The position numbers and the translations under genes are program-made. 64,000 nucleotides of DNA. Source: Thermonema lapsum. GTDB lineage: Bacteria > Bacteroidota > Bacteroidia > Cytophagales > Thermonemataceae. Positions 26,977 through 36,219 of this stretch are shown in pieces. Location of the stretch: NCBI RefSeq assembly GCF_011761635.1, contig NZ_JAASRN010000001.1, forward strand, positions 765,846 to 829,845, read 5' to 3'. Within the stretch, counting starts at the first letter, position 1, and each line of letters begins with the position of its first letter. The notes below the pieces were generated by a model that saw only the letters and a program-made list of their open reading frames with translations, did not search any database and was not told where the DNA came from.

Positions 26977-28656
26977 TTAGTTGGGGTTCATGAAATCTAC
27001 CTCTTCCAAACTCAAAATATTCATAGGATTGATGCGCAAACCGGTCACATTTTTTTGCGACATACGCAACACGTCATCGTAATACAGGATGATTACTGGG
27101 CACTCTTCCAGGATGAGTTTTTCCATCTGGTGATAAATAGAATAGCGCTTAAAGTGGTCCTCTGCGTTTTCTTTCACATACATGGCAGCCACATACAGAC
27201 TGTCATAGGTGCGGTTGATAAAGTGGGTTTTGTTGGGTCCTGCGGGCGACAAATACTTGCTGTAAAACATAGCCAGATAGTTCTCGGCATCAGGATAGTC
27301 TGCTAACCACGAGCCACGGAATAGGTTCACCTTACCATTGTCCACACGCTGCTGATGTGTAGAGAATTGTGCGGTTTCTATTTCCACTTTCACGCCTATA
27401 TTCTCCCATTGTTTTTGTATGAACTCCGCAATATTGAGGTCAGTAGAATAGGTCGCAAGCTTCAGTTGGTATTTTTCTAAGCCTTCGCCGTTCGGGTAAC
27501 CGGCAGCTTTGAGCAACTCACGTGCCTTTTCTGGGTTGTAATGATAACCTTTCACCACCGAAGAATCGAACGAAGGCATGCCTATGGGTACAATACCTGC
27601 AGTGCCCGGCTTGCCCAAACCATTGCGCAGCGAATAAATCAATTCGTTACGGTCTATAGCATAAGCCAGCGCCTGCCGGAACTCTTTTTTGAGGAAAGGA
27701 TGCTTTTCCGGCTCCACATAGTTTTCGGGGTTCATCTGAAAACCTATGTATTCGGTATTGAGATAATCGGCTTTTTCAACATTAAACTTCGCTGCAAATT
27801 CAGGTTTTACGTTGCCCTGTGCGTCTAAAATGTCTTTGGCATTTTCCGGTAAACCGGTGATGAAGTCTAAGTTGCCAGCTTGAAACTCGCGAAATGCTTG
27901 GTTGGGGTCTTCAATAAAACGCACCTGCACAGCATCTAAATAGGGTATATCCTTACCCAACTCTTTGGCTTTCCAGTAATTGGGGTTTTTCTCCAGCACC
28001 AGGCTTTCGCCTTCTTTCCATTCTCTGAACTTAAACGGACCAGTACCCACGGGGTGGCTGCGGAAGTCGTCTTTGTAGTATTCTACTGCCTCTTGGGGCA
28101 CCACATAAGTATAGGGCACTGTCAGCAGGTCTAAGAATGGCGGGAAAGGCTCTTTTAAGCGAATTTGCAGGGTGTAGTCGTCCAAAGCAATGAATGCCGA
28201 GTCGGATAAGGTGCCGTCGGGGTTGGTCAACACTTTGCCTTCGAACACCCAGCGTCCGGTGCTGGCGGTTGCTGGCGACATGATTCGCTTGAACGAATAG
28301 ACAAAGTCCGAGGCTTTCAGCTCCCGCCCTTTTCCCTCGGGGAAACAAGGGTCGTCATGAAAATAAACTCCTTTCTTGATGATGAAGGTGTAGGTTTTAC
28401 CATCTTCTGAGATGCTCCATGTGTTTGCCAGTGCTGGCATGGGGTGCAGGCTTTCGTCCATCTCGAACAAGCCGTTGTAAATCTGGGTGGTTGCCCATAC
28501 CGTTGCCCGGTTGTTAGCAAATGCCGGGTCAAGCGACTTCAATCCCCCCGTTTGATTGTAACGGAAGACTTTCTTTGGGGCGCCTTTTTCAGACTGCCCA
28601 CCACAGGCAGCCAAGAAAGCAGCCAAAACAATAAACGATAAGATTTTGCGTACCAT
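26977..28656 (-). CDS. Peptide-binding lipoprotein of an ABC transporter (SBP family 5)
   Basis: A 559-residue extracytoplasmic solute-binding protein of the OppA/DppA group. The lipoprotein signal peptide ends at the lipobox LAAC (Cys about residue 18). GLKSLDPAFANN, the KGVYFHDD segment and the LVLEKNPNYW block are characteristic of family 5. No permease or ATPase genes are adjacent, although these usually form operons. The start is the ATG before VRKILSFIV; the longer frame lacks a signal sequence at its beginning. It is divergent from parA. Confidence 0.92.
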   Translation of the reverse strand: MVRKILSFIVLAAFLAACGGQSEKGAPKKVFRYNQTGGLKSLDPAFANNRATVWATTQIYNGLFEMDESLHPMPALANTWSISEDGKTYTFIIKKGVYFHDDPCFPEGKGRELKASDFVYSFKRIMSPATASTGRWVFEGKVLTNPDGTLSDSAFIALDDYTLQIRLKEPFPPFLDLLTVPYTYVVPQEAVEYYKDDFRSHPVGTGPFKFREWKEGESLVLEKNPNYWKAKELGKDIPYLDAVQVRFIEDPNQAFREFQAGNLDFITGLPENAKDILDAQGNVKPEFAAKFNVEKADYLNTEYIGFQMNPENYVEPEKHPFLKKEFRQALAYAIDRNELIYSLRNGLGKPGTAGIVPIGMPSFDSSVVKGYHYNPEKARELLKAAGYPNGEGLEKYQLKLATYSTDLNIAEFIQKQWENIGVKVEIETAQFSTHQQRVDNGKVNLFRGSWLADYPDAENYLAMFYSKYLSPAGPNKTHFINRTYDSLYVAAMYVKENAEDHFKRYSIYHQMEKLILEECPVIILYYDDVLRMSQKNVTGLRINPMNILSLEEVDFMNPN

Positions 28657-28829
28657 ATGAGAGATTTTTAAAAAGTTTAATTGTATCCTTGATTTCAACA
28701 AAGGCGTATATTTAATGCTAAATCTGCATATTTTATTCGTAAAAAACAACTCACTGTAACGAAAATACCGTTTTGCTTTTAAATGCAAGAATTTATCTGT
28801 ACTTTTCGCTTATTAAAACCGGAATCTTC

Positions 28830-29630
28830 ATGGGAAAAGTGATAGCTATCGCCAATCAGAAGGGTGGTGTAGGCAAAACTACCACCGCCATCAACTTGGC
28901 TGCCAGCCTGGCACACTTAGGATATCAAACATTGGTTATCGATGCCGACCCCCAAGCCAACTCCACTTCGGGTCTGGGGCTCAACCCCCGCGAAGTAGAA
29001 AACAGCATCTACGAATGCATGGTTGACGGCGTGGATATCCAAGGTGCCATCATGCCTTCGCAAGTGCCCAATCTTTATATTGTGCCTTCTCACATCGACC
29101 TGGTGGGTGCCGAAGTAGAGATGATTAACCTCGCAGAAAGGGAAGTAAAGATGCGGCAGGCAATTGAACCCATACGCAACAGCTACGACTTCATATTGAT
29201 AGACTGTTCGCCCTCGTTGGGGCTTATCACCGTGAATGCCCTTACGGCTGCCGACTCGGTGGTGGTACCCGTGCAGTGCGAGTACTTCGCCTTGGAAGGC
29301 TTGGGCAAGCTGCTCAATACCATCAAAATCATACAGGCACGCCTCAACACTGCCCTGCAGATAGAAGGCATCTTGCTGACCATGCATGACCTGCGTGTCC
29401 GCCTGTCGAATCAAGTCATTGAAGACGTGAAGCAGCATTTCAAAGAGATGGTCTTCGATACGGTCATTCCGCGTAACGTGCGGCTGAGTGAGTCGCCCAG
29501 TTTCGGGCTACCAGTCATCATGTATGACCCCGCCAGCAAAGGCGCCGAATCATATTTAGCTCTTGCAAAGGAAATATTAGAAAAGAATCAATTACCTTTG
29601 AAGGCGAAAAGTCCTAAAGCACAAAAGTGA
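28830..29630 (+). CDS. parA: Chromosome partitioning ATPase ParA (Soj)
   Basis: Walker-type ATPase that drives segregation of ParB-parS complexes. The 266-residue product has the deviant Walker A motif KGGVGKTT (residues about 11-18), [13 protein letters not shown], Walker [13 protein letters not shown] and the terminal [13 protein letters not shown] block. The start is the ATG before [12 protein letters not shown]. The stop overlaps the region of the parB start, and the next genes follow the parA-parB-DUF5683-dapB-lepB order. Confidence 0.96.
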   Translation: MGKVIAIANQKGGVGKTTTAINLAASLAHLGYQTLVIDADPQANSTSGLGLNPREVENSIYECMVDGVDIQGAIMPSQVPNLYIVPSHIDLVGAEVEMINLAEREVKMRQAIEPIRNSYDFILIDCSPSLGLITVNALTAADSVVVPVQCEYFALEGLGKLLNTIKIIQARLNTALQIEGILLTMHDLRVRLSNQVIEDVKQHFKEMVFDTVIPRNVRLSESPSFGLPVIMYDPASKGAESYLALAKEILEKNQLPLKAKSPKAQK

Positions 29631-29632
29631 CG

Positions 29633-30520
29633 ATGAATAAACGCAAAAAAGGATTAGGCAGAGGGCTGGGCGCGCTGCTCTCCGACAGCGACGCAATGCA
29701 GCAAACCACCCCTTCTACCAACCCAAAACAAGACAGCATACAAGAAATCCCAATTAGCTCTATCGAACCCAACCCCTTTCAGCCACGCCAGGATTTTGAC
29801 CCCGAGGCGCTGCAAGAGCTTGCTGAGTCCATCAAGGTGCACGGCATCATACAACCCATTACTGTACGACGCTTAGAAGACGGCAAGTATCAAATCATTT
29901 CGGGCGAACGTCGCTGGCAAGCCTCACAGCTGGCAGGGCTTACAAGCGTGCCTGCTTATGTGCGTACCGCCAACGACCAGCAAATGCTGGAGATGGCACT
30001 GATTGAAAACATCCAGCGCCAAGACCTCAACCCTATAGAAATAGCCCTGAGTTATCAACGCCTCATTACCGAATGTGGGCTGAAACAGGAAGAACTGGGC
30101 GAGCGTGTGGGCAAGAAGCGCTCTACTGTAACCAACTATTTGCGTCTGTTAAAATTACCCCCCGACATTCAAGCAGGCTTGCGCGACGGACTGCTGAGCA
30201 TGGGGCATGCCCGCGCGCTGATAAGCCTCGAAAACCCTGCCCAACAACTCTTCATTTACCAAAAAATCATCAGCGAAAAGCTATCGGTGCGTCAAGTGGA
30301 ACAGCTGGTGCAGGCAGTGCAAACCAAAACCTCACCAAGCCAGAAACCAAGCCGTAGCGACTTGACACCCGAACTCAAGCAGCTACAGCAACGCTTGTCC
30401 TCGCATTTTGGCACCAAAATACAAATCAAAACCGGTAAGTCGCCCGATAGAGGGGAAATCAAAATACCGTTCACTTCCATAGACGAGCTCAACCGCCTGC
30501 TCGAAATCCTCAACATATAA
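29633..30520 (+). CDS. parB: Chromosome partitioning protein ParB (Spo0J)
   Basis: DNA-binding CTP-dependent clamp that spreads from parS. The 295-residue product begins with the basic RKKGLGRGLGALLSD stretch. The ParB N-terminal domain follows, with EPNPFQPRQDFD, HGIIQPITVR and SGERRWQAS (GERRxxA is the CTP-binding box), then a helix-turn-helix KRSTVTNYLRLLKLP and a C-terminal dimer domain. The ATG before NKRKKG is preferred over a GTG 6 bases upstream. No clear parS palindrome was found nearby. Confidence 0.95.
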   Translation: MNKRKKGLGRGLGALLSDSDAMQQTTPSTNPKQDSIQEIPISSIEPNPFQPRQDFDPEALQELAESIKVHGIIQPITVRRLEDGKYQIISGERRWQASQLAGLTSVPAYVRTANDQQMLEMALIENIQRQDLNPIEIALSYQRLITECGLKQEELGERVGKKRSTVTNYLRLLKLPPDIQAGLRDGLLSMGHARALISLENPAQQLFIYQKIISEKLSVRQVEQLVQAVQTKTSPSQKPSRSDLTPELKQLQQRLSSHFGTKIQIKTGKSPDRGEIKIPFTSIDELNRLLEILNI

Positions 30521-30523
30521 TCA

Positions 30524-31120
30524 ATGTCCATGAATCACCGGTTAGTAGTGTTGTGTTTGCTTGCTTGCTGCTGGCAAGCCGGATGGGCACAAACCGATAG
30601 CCTGCAAGTGCACCCTGCGCCTGCCCTACGTCAGGCACAACCCACAGCAGCCATGCCCTATATCGAAAAGATAGGGACTAACCCCTTTTCGCCTATCGAA
30701 GCAGCGAAGCGCTCTGCTGTCTTGCCCGGTTGGGGACAGGTCTATAATAAAAAACCTTGGAAGGTGCCAGTGATTTACGCTGCCTTAGGCGCCATCGCCT
30801 ATGGCATTTACTGGAACGACTCTTATTATCAATACTTCGACAACCTGTATAAACAAACCATCCTAAACGGCAACCCCAACCAGCTGGATTTGAACCGCAC
30901 CCGTTATCTACGCAGCTTCACCCGCCGCAACAAAGAGTTGCTTATATTGGTGGGCATCCTCACCTACGGCTTGAATATTGCCGATGCCATTGTAGATGCC
31001 CATCTGGCAGGCTTCGATTTCAGCGACGACATCAGCTTGCACCTGTCGCCTCACATAGAACCACTCCCCCACAGTCATGGCATTTGGGCAAAAGGTGTTA
31101 CCTTTACGCTCAAGTTTTAA
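30524..31120 (+). CDS. DUF5683 domain membrane protein
   Basis: A 198-residue exported protein with a signal peptide (cleavage probably after AGWAQ, about residue 23). The domain RSAVLPGWGQVYNKKPWKVP followed by a short membrane helix is the hallmark of DUF5683, widespread in Bacteroidota between parB and dapB. Its function is unknown; the constant linkage to chromosome segregation and signal peptidase genes may only reflect operon history. Confidence 0.85.
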   Translation: MSMNHRLVVLCLLACCWQAGWAQTDSLQVHPAPALRQAQPTAAMPYIEKIGTNPFSPIEAAKRSAVLPGWGQVYNKKPWKVPVIYAALGAIAYGIYWNDSYYQYFDNLYKQTILNGNPNQLDLNRTRYLRSFTRRNKELLILVGILTYGLNIADAIVDAHLAGFDFSDDISLHLSPHIEPLPHSHGIWAKGVTFTLKF

Positions 31121-31150
31121 CTTTATTTCAACAAACGGTTAAACAAACGC

Positions 31151-31903
31151 ATGACTTTGAACATAGCACTAATCGGCTACGGCAAGATGGGTAAAGCCAT
31201 CGAGCGCATTGCCCGCCAAAGAGGACACCACATAGCCGCCATCATAGGTCGTGAAAACAAGGCTCAACTATCCACACTATCGCCAGAGAATACCCACGTA
31301 GCCATTGAGTTTACGGGTCCTGAAAGTGCTTTTGACAACATCCGGCAATGTTTGCAGCAACAAGTGCCGGTAGTGAGTGGCTCCACCGGTTGGCTCCGCC
31401 ATCTGCCAGAAGTAAAACAACTCATAGAGAAACATCAAACGCCGTTTTTCTATGCCCCTAATTTTAGCATAGGTGTCAATTTGTTTTTTCTTATCAACCG
31501 TTTGACTGCCCGCCTCATGAGCAGTCAACCACAATATGAGGTGAGCATGGAGGAAGTGCATCACATACATAAAAAAGATGCGCCCAGCGGCACCGCCATC
31601 CGTTTGGCAGAAGATATTCTGGCACACTATCCGCAAAAACAAGGGTGGGCACTCGCTACCGAAGCCCAAGCCATACACCTGCCCATCGAAGCCAAGCGCA
31701 TCGATGAAGTGCCCGGTATCCACATTGTGCGCTACCGCTCAACCGACGACCTCATAGAGTTAAAACATGAGGCTTTTTCGCGCCATGGTTTTGCTTATGG
31801 CGCGGTGCTGGCTGCCGAATTTCTGGCACGTCAAAACAGCGGTTTTTTTGGCATGGAACAACTGCTCGAAGAGCAGTTGGGCATTTCCTTTTCGTCGTTC
31901 TAA
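31151..31903 (+). CDS. dapB: 4-hydroxy-tetrahydrodipicolinate reductase
   Basis: Reduces the cyclic dihydrodipicolinate precursor in lysine and meso-diaminopimelate synthesis. The 250-residue product has the NAD(P) motif GYGKMGKAIE (residues about 8-17), a FTGPESAFDN block, SGSTGW and the family signature HHIHKKDAPSGTA near residues 138-150. Length is normal. It follows DUF5683 by 30 bases. Confidence 0.95.
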   Translation: MTLNIALIGYGKMGKAIERIARQRGHHIAAIIGRENKAQLSTLSPENTHVAIEFTGPESAFDNIRQCLQQQVPVVSGSTGWLRHLPEVKQLIEKHQTPFFYAPNFSIGVNLFFLINRLTARLMSSQPQYEVSMEEVHHIHKKDAPSGTAIRLAEDILAHYPQKQGWALATEAQAIHLPIEAKRIDEVPGIHIVRYRSTDDLIELKHEAFSRHGFAYGAVLAAEFLARQNSGFFGMEQLLEEQLGISFSSF

Positions 31904-31939
31904 AACGTAAATAATCACTTTTTCAAAACATACCGTACC

Positions 31940-33064
31940 ATGAAGTTGTCCTTTTTGAAAAGCAAAGAAGAAAAAAATAAAAAGCCCAAGTCCAAACTGC
32001 GCGAGTGGCTCGACTCCTTGCTCTTTGCCGTTGTTGTGGCTACCTTGGTCCGTTGGCTTTTTGTGGAAGCTTATACCATTCCCACCCCTTCTATGGAACG
32101 CAGCCTACTGGTAGGCGACTTCCTGTTTGTAAGCAAATTAAGCTACGGGGCACGTACCCCCCAAACCCCTCTACAGGTACCCTTGACCCACCAAACCATC
32201 TGGGGAACAGACATTCCTTCTTATCTGGACTGGATACAGCTGCCCATGTATCGCCTGCCCGGCTTGTCGAAGGTGCAAAAAGGCGATGTGGTGGTGTTCA
32301 ACTTTCCGCCGCAAGAACCGGGGCGCCCCAAATATCCTACCGACCTGAAAACACACTACATCAAGCGCTGCGTGGCTACAGGTGGCGATACCATTCAAAT
32401 CAAAGCTGCCAAAGTGTATATCAACGGTGTGGAACAAGCATACCCCGAAGGCGTACAGTTTCGCTATGATGTCTATACCAACCAAGGCATTCGCCCCCGT
32501 GTATTCGAAGAGTTGGGCATCCGTTATTCGAGCGACAGCAACACCGACGTGTATGCCACCAACTTTGGCTACCACATCACCATGACGCCCGCAACCGCCG
32601 AAGCCCTGAAAAAACTGCCCGCAGTAGAAAAAGTAGAAATGTCGCTTGCCGAAGAGGGTATCGGCAACTTGCGTGTATTTCCCCACCATCCGCAGTTCAA
32701 TTGGAATGAAGACTACTTCGGTCCGCTTTACGTGCCCAAAAAAGGCGATAAAATCCCTATGACTCCTGAAAATGTTATCCTCTATGGGCATACCATTGTC
32801 CAATATGAGGGGCACGCTAAGGCGGAAGTAAAGAACGACAAGCTCTATATCAACGAAGAGGAAGTGAAAGAATATACTTTTCGCCAAGATTACCTCTTCA
32901 TGATGGGCGACAACCGCCACAATTCACTGGATTCACGATTTTGGGGCTTTGTACCCTACGACCATGTGGTAGGCAAGGCGGTGTTTGTATGGCTTTCCAT
33001 AGACCCTTATGCTGAGCTGCTACATAAAATACGCTGGAGCCGCCTATTCTCCGGTGTAAATTAA
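31940..33064 (+). CDS. lepB: Signal peptidase I
   Basis: Membrane serine protease that removes signal peptides. The 374-residue product has one membrane helix (about residues 27-45) and then the catalytic Ser in PTPSMERSLLVGDF. The catalytic Lys falls in the conserved region around PTDLKTHYIKRCVATGGD, and MGDNRHNSLDSRFWG is box E. A long insertion of about 120 residues between the Lys region and box E is usual in Bacteroidota LepB. Last gene of the parA cluster. Confidence 0.95.
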   Translation: MKLSFLKSKEEKNKKPKSKLREWLDSLLFAVVVATLVRWLFVEAYTIPTPSMERSLLVGDFLFVSKLSYGARTPQTPLQVPLTHQTIWGTDIPSYLDWIQLPMYRLPGLSKVQKGDVVVFNFPPQEPGRPKYPTDLKTHYIKRCVATGGDTIQIKAAKVYINGVEQAYPEGVQFRYDVYTNQGIRPRVFEELGIRYSSDSNTDVYATNFGYHITMTPATAEALKKLPAVEKVEMSLAEEGIGNLRVFPHHPQFNWNEDYFGPLYVPKKGDKIPMTPENVILYGHTIVQYEGHAKAEVKNDKLYINEEEVKEYTFRQDYLFMMGDNRHNSLDSRFWGFVPYDHVVGKAVFVWLSIDPYAELLHKIRWSRLFSGVN

Positions 33065-33083
33065 AAACCTTTGCCTGGTGCGT

Positions 33084-33112
33084 GTTGTTTTGTAAAAGCA
33101 ACCCTACCTTTG
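33084..33112 (+). promoter_or_regulatory. Bacteroidota promoter of the oxidase operon
   Basis: GTTG at 33084-33087, 17 bases, then TACCTTTG at 33105-33112, 31 bases before the ATG of the first subunit III gene. The elements fit the Bacteroidota consensus, and the lepB gene ends about 20 bases upstream, so this starts a new transcript. Confidence 0.6.
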
Positions 33113-33143
33113 TAAGGCGGCAAAATTACAAACCCAAACGATT

Positions 33144-33767
33144 ATGAAAGAGGAAAAAGTGCTGGACGAACTGTTGTATGTCGAAGAGCCCACCCCCACC
33201 TTCGGCATGAACCCGAAAAAATTCATGCTTTGGCTGTTTATAGTGTCCATTGTCATGATTTTTGCCTCGCTCACCTCTGCCTATATTGTCAAACAGGCAG
33301 ACAGCGCATGGCTCTCCATCGAGCTACCCAAGGTGCTTTGGTATAGCACAGGCGTACTGTTGCTTAGCAGCCTGAGCGCTCAAATGGCTTACCGAGCAGG
33401 CAAGCAAGGAAACCGCAAGCGCTCCTCTGCTTTTTTGTTGATTACCCTCGCCTTAGGTTTGCTGTTTCTGGCTATGCAATGGATGGGCTGGGTGGACCTC
33501 GTGCGCAGAGGCATTTTCTTTGGAGGCGTGGACTATGAAGGCAACCCTGCCAACCCTGCTGGCTCATTCATTTATGTACTAATGGGTGTACACGCTTTCC
33601 ACCTGATTGCCGGCTTGATTTACTGGCTAATCGTGATTGTAATGAAGAAAAAAACCGAAGCTCAACAAGAAAATTGGCGCTTGCATCTCGAAATGTCCAC
33701 CATCTTTTGGCATTTCCTCGACGGACTTTGGGTCTATCTGTTTTTATTTTTACTGCTAAATCGCTAA
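33144..33767 (+). CDS. Cytochrome c oxidase subunit III (first of two)
   Basis: A 207-residue membrane protein with about five helices, of the heme-copper oxidase subunit III fold. Supporting blocks are LTSAYIVKQAD, GSFIYVLMGVHAFHLIAGL and the final ISTIFWHFLDGLWVYLF-type segment, here MSTIFWHFLDGLWVYLFLF. The catalytic subunits I and II are not in this window and normally precede this group in related genomes. A second subunit III gene follows, a known arrangement in this phylum. Confidence 0.9.
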   Translation: MKEEKVLDELLYVEEPTPTFGMNPKKFMLWLFIVSIVMIFASLTSAYIVKQADSAWLSIELPKVLWYSTGVLLLSSLSAQMAYRAGKQGNRKRSSAFLLITLALGLLFLAMQWMGWVDLVRRGIFFGGVDYEGNPANPAGSFIYVLMGVHAFHLIAGLIYWLIVIVMKKKTEAQQENWRLHLEMSTIFWHFLDGLWVYLFLFLLLNR

Positions 33768-33841
33768 TTTAGCCACGTTGAAACGCTTCATACGTTCATA
33801 TTACTGAATAACAAACGAATAAAAACTTAACACTGAAAATT

Positions 33842-34597
33842 ATGGCATCTACAACTGTAACAGTGAGCAATGTGCAAGACAAAACCAGCCCTTGGTTTGG
33901 CGGCAAATCGCCCATGAATGCCAGCTATGGCAAACTGATGATGTGGTTTTTCTTGCTATCCGACGCCTTTACCTTCTCAGCTTTTCTAGTAGGTTACGGC
34001 ATGGTGCGCTTCATACATCCGGCTTATGACCCGGCTGTGCATGGTAAATTCAAGTTCTCTACTGAGTACTGGCCCGTCCCAGAATATGTATTCAATGCCT
34101 TCCCGGGTTTCCACGGGGTACACCTGCCTCTGGTCTTTGTAGGTTTGATGACCTTTATTTTGATTGTAAGTAGTGTAACCATGGTGCTGGCAGTAGAAGC
34201 CGGACATCGCCTCGACAAAGACGCAGTAGCCAAATGGATGCTTTGGACCATCCTCGGTGGTTTGACCTTTTTGAGCTGTCAAGCGTGGGAATGGACCCAC
34301 TTCATCATGGGTGACCCAGAATCACCCTACGGTGCTGCTGGTGGCTTTATAGGTGCCAACCTCATTCAAAACCAATACGGACCAACACCCTTTGCCGATT
34401 TCTTCTTCTTCATCACGGGTTTTCACGGCATGCACGTGTTTAGTGGCGTCATCTTGAACCTGCTCGTCTTCCACAATACTGTATATGGTGTATATGAACG
34501 TCGTGGACACTACGAGATGGTAGAAAAAGTAGGGCTTTACTGGCACTTTGTGGACTTGGTATGGGTATTTGTATTTACCTTCTTCTACCTTGTGTAA
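33842..34597 (+). CDS. Cytochrome c oxidase subunit III (second of two)
   Basis: A 251-residue subunit III homologue with six or seven helices. It carries LLSDAFTFSAFLVGYG near residues 39-54, the FHGVHLPLVF loop, the FITGFHGMHVFSGVILNL block and the C-terminal YWHFVDLVWVFVFTFFYLV. It is longer than the first copy because it keeps the N-terminal helices. The pair presumably forms one oxidase with the subunit IV gene downstream. Confidence 0.92.
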   Translation: MASTTVTVSNVQDKTSPWFGGKSPMNASYGKLMMWFFLLSDAFTFSAFLVGYGMVRFIHPAYDPAVHGKFKFSTEYWPVPEYVFNAFPGFHGVHLPLVFVGLMTFILIVSSVTMVLAVEAGHRLDKDAVAKWMLWTILGGLTFLSCQAWEWTHFIMGDPESPYGAAGGFIGANLIQNQYGPTPFADFFFFITGFHGMHVFSGVILNLLVFHNTVYGVYERRGHYEMVEKVGLYWHFVDLVWVFVFTFFYLV

Positions 34598-34639
34598 AAC
34601 TTTTGCTCGAAACCAATCACTGAAATAAAGAAAACAACT

Positions 34640-34930
34640 ATGGCAAATACAGCTTCAAATAGCACTCCACAAGTAAAAAGGCTGCTTCAGGTATTCTGGA
34701 TACTGCTGGGGGTAACAGCGCTTGAGTTCCTTATAGCCTTTACTATGAACCCCGGTGCTTTGAAAATAGCTATTTTCATCGGCTTGACTATTATAAAGGC
34801 ATTCTATATTGTAGGCGAGTTCATGCACCTTAGGCATGAAGTAAAATCACTGATATGGTCTATTCTGCTCCCCATGATTTTTGTGGTATGGTTGATTGTA
34901 GCACTCATCGCAGAAGGTGGGGCTCACTAA
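34640..34930 (+). CDS. Cytochrome c oxidase subunit IV (prokaryotic type)
   Basis: A 96-residue protein with three predicted helices. The segments LLGVTALEFLIAF, GLTIIKAFYIVGEFMHL and LPMIFVVWLIVALIAEG match the caa3/aa3 small subunit IV family. It lies 42 bases after the second subunit III gene. It ends just before the SCO-like gene. Confidence 0.88.
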   Translation: MANTASNSTPQVKRLLQVFWILLGVTALEFLIAFTMNPGALKIAIFIGLTIIKAFYIVGEFMHLRHEVKSLIWSILLPMIFVVWLIVALIAEGGAH

Positions 34931-34946
34931 GAAGTTCAGTTGTACC

Positions 34947-35426
34947 ATGAAAATAAAACGTATCACACAAACGGGTGTCCTCCTACTCATGCTGGGGGCA
35001 CCTGTTTTGGTTTTTGTTACCCTTTATCTCTTTGGTGAAAATCACTATGATTTGCCCTACGAGGGGCGTTACGAGCTGAAAGCTCCGGGCGATACCCTTC
35101 CTCTGCCTTTGCCTGAATCCCAGTTGCCATGGCTCAGCCGCGGCAAGGTGCACATAGTAAGGCTAAAAGCCACTGCCCCTTCCCCAGCAACCGAAGCGCA
35201 GTGGCAACGCCTGCAGGTTTATTTTCGAACCAACAAGACGGTAATGCTGCATGATATTGCCCCCGATTCGCTCCACTTGTCGTACCTGTCGCCGTGGCAC
35301 GATTACCGCCAGCAACCTTTTGTATTAGTGGACAAACAGGGTTATGTACGTGGGCATTACGGCAGTGATATGGAGGAGTATGACCGCTTGATTACCGAAA
35401 CGCTGATTGCGGTCAAACTTCCTTAG
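34947..35426 (+). CDS. SCO-like membrane protein lacking the copper-binding cysteines
   Basis: A 159-residue protein with one N-terminal membrane helix (about residues 9-29) and a short periplasmic domain. The end, PFVLVDKQGYVRGHYGSD followed by EEYDRLI, matches the C-terminus of SCO1/SenC thioredoxin-fold copper chaperones, and the gene is placed where such a gene usually stands (between subunit IV and DUF420). No cysteine occurs anywhere in the protein, so the CxxxC copper site is absent and the fold is shortened. The ATG at 34947 is used. Assembly factor role is inferred from context only. Confidence 0.65.
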   Translation: MKIKRITQTGVLLLMLGAPVLVFVTLYLFGENHYDLPYEGRYELKAPGDTLPLPLPESQLPWLSRGKVHIVRLKATAPSPATEAQWQRLQVYFRTNKTVMLHDIAPDSLHLSYLSPWHDYRQQPFVLVDKQGYVRGHYGSDMEEYDRLITETLIAVKLP

Positions 35427-35480
35427 TTCATCCTCTGTTTATAGGACAAAACCCTTCTTAAAATCTAAATACAAGACGCC

Positions 35481-36029
35481 ATGAATACCCTATCTACCTC
35501 CTCACAAGACCGACTCTATCGCCGTATCATTGCTGTGGTGTCGGTAGCCATTCCCATAGTCGTGGCTATATTGGTTTACATGCAACGCACCGGCAAAAAC
35601 ATCACCTATGAATCGGTAGATTTCCTGCCTCATCTGAATGCTTTTATCAATAGCGCCACCTTCGTGGCTCTTGTTGCCGGCTTCATTGCCATCAAACGAA
35701 AAAACATAGCTTGGCATCGCCTGTGTATGATGACCGCTTTCGTGCTCTCGTCTATTTTCCTTGTGTCGTATGTGATTTATCACACTTTTGGTACTCATAC
35801 TCCTTACGGCGGTGAGGGCTGGATACGCAGCCTTTATTTCTTCATCCTAATTACACACATTGCCCTGTCGGCAATAGTGGTGCCTTTGGTACTGTTCGCC
35901 TTATATTTTGCTTATACGAAACAATATGCCAAGCACCGTAAAATAGTCAAGTGGGCATATCCGGTTTGGGTTTACGTGGCAGCCTCCGGGGTAACCGTTT
36001 ACCTTATGATATCGCCTTACTACAGCTAA
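35481..36029 (+). CDS. DUF420 membrane protein (CtaM-like oxidase assembly factor)
   Basis: A 182-residue protein with five predicted membrane helices. The blocks LPHLNAFINSATFVALVAGF, IAWHRLCMMTAF and THIALSAIVVPLVLFALYFA are typical of DUF420; the B. subtilis member CtaM is needed for assembly of a cytochrome a-type oxidase. Conserved His residues (for example in FLPHLN, AWHRL, YHTFG and THIALS) could bind heme or copper. It ends the oxidase group and is followed by a terminator. Confidence 0.88.
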   Translation: MNTLSTSSQDRLYRRIIAVVSVAIPIVVAILVYMQRTGKNITYESVDFLPHLNAFINSATFVALVAGFIAIKRKNIAWHRLCMMTAFVLSSIFLVSYVIYHTFGTHTPYGGEGWIRSLYFFILITHIALSAIVVPLVLFALYFAYTKQYAKHRKIVKWAYPVWVYVAASGVTVYLMISPYYS

Positions 36030-36048
36030 TACCCATGATAAACCTAAA

Positions 36049-36086
36049 CAAAGGCACGGTACCTAAACAAGATACCGTGCCTTTTT
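36049..36086 (+). terminator. Terminator of the oxidase operon
   Basis: AAAGGCACGGTA pairs with TACCGTGCCTTT around a 10-base loop and is followed by T residues. The stem of 12 base pairs is perfect. Confidence 0.88.
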
Positions 36087-36219
36087 CGTCTTAACAGGTG
36101 CATGACTGTCTGCCCATATAAGCCATGCTTTCCTCTTGCGGTGCTTGAAATGTAGGCGTGATTGGCTCGACTACCTCTTGATAAGAGGCGAAACAACGGC
36201 GCTCATTTGATACAATATT

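Noticed and set aside
36091-36219. An open frame of about 43 codons directly after the TAA of the permease gene, in the same frame and with a Cys-rich end
   Set aside because: An open run of that length is not unlikely by chance, the permease already ends in the family-typical VKAIRTGE, and no start codon precedes it.
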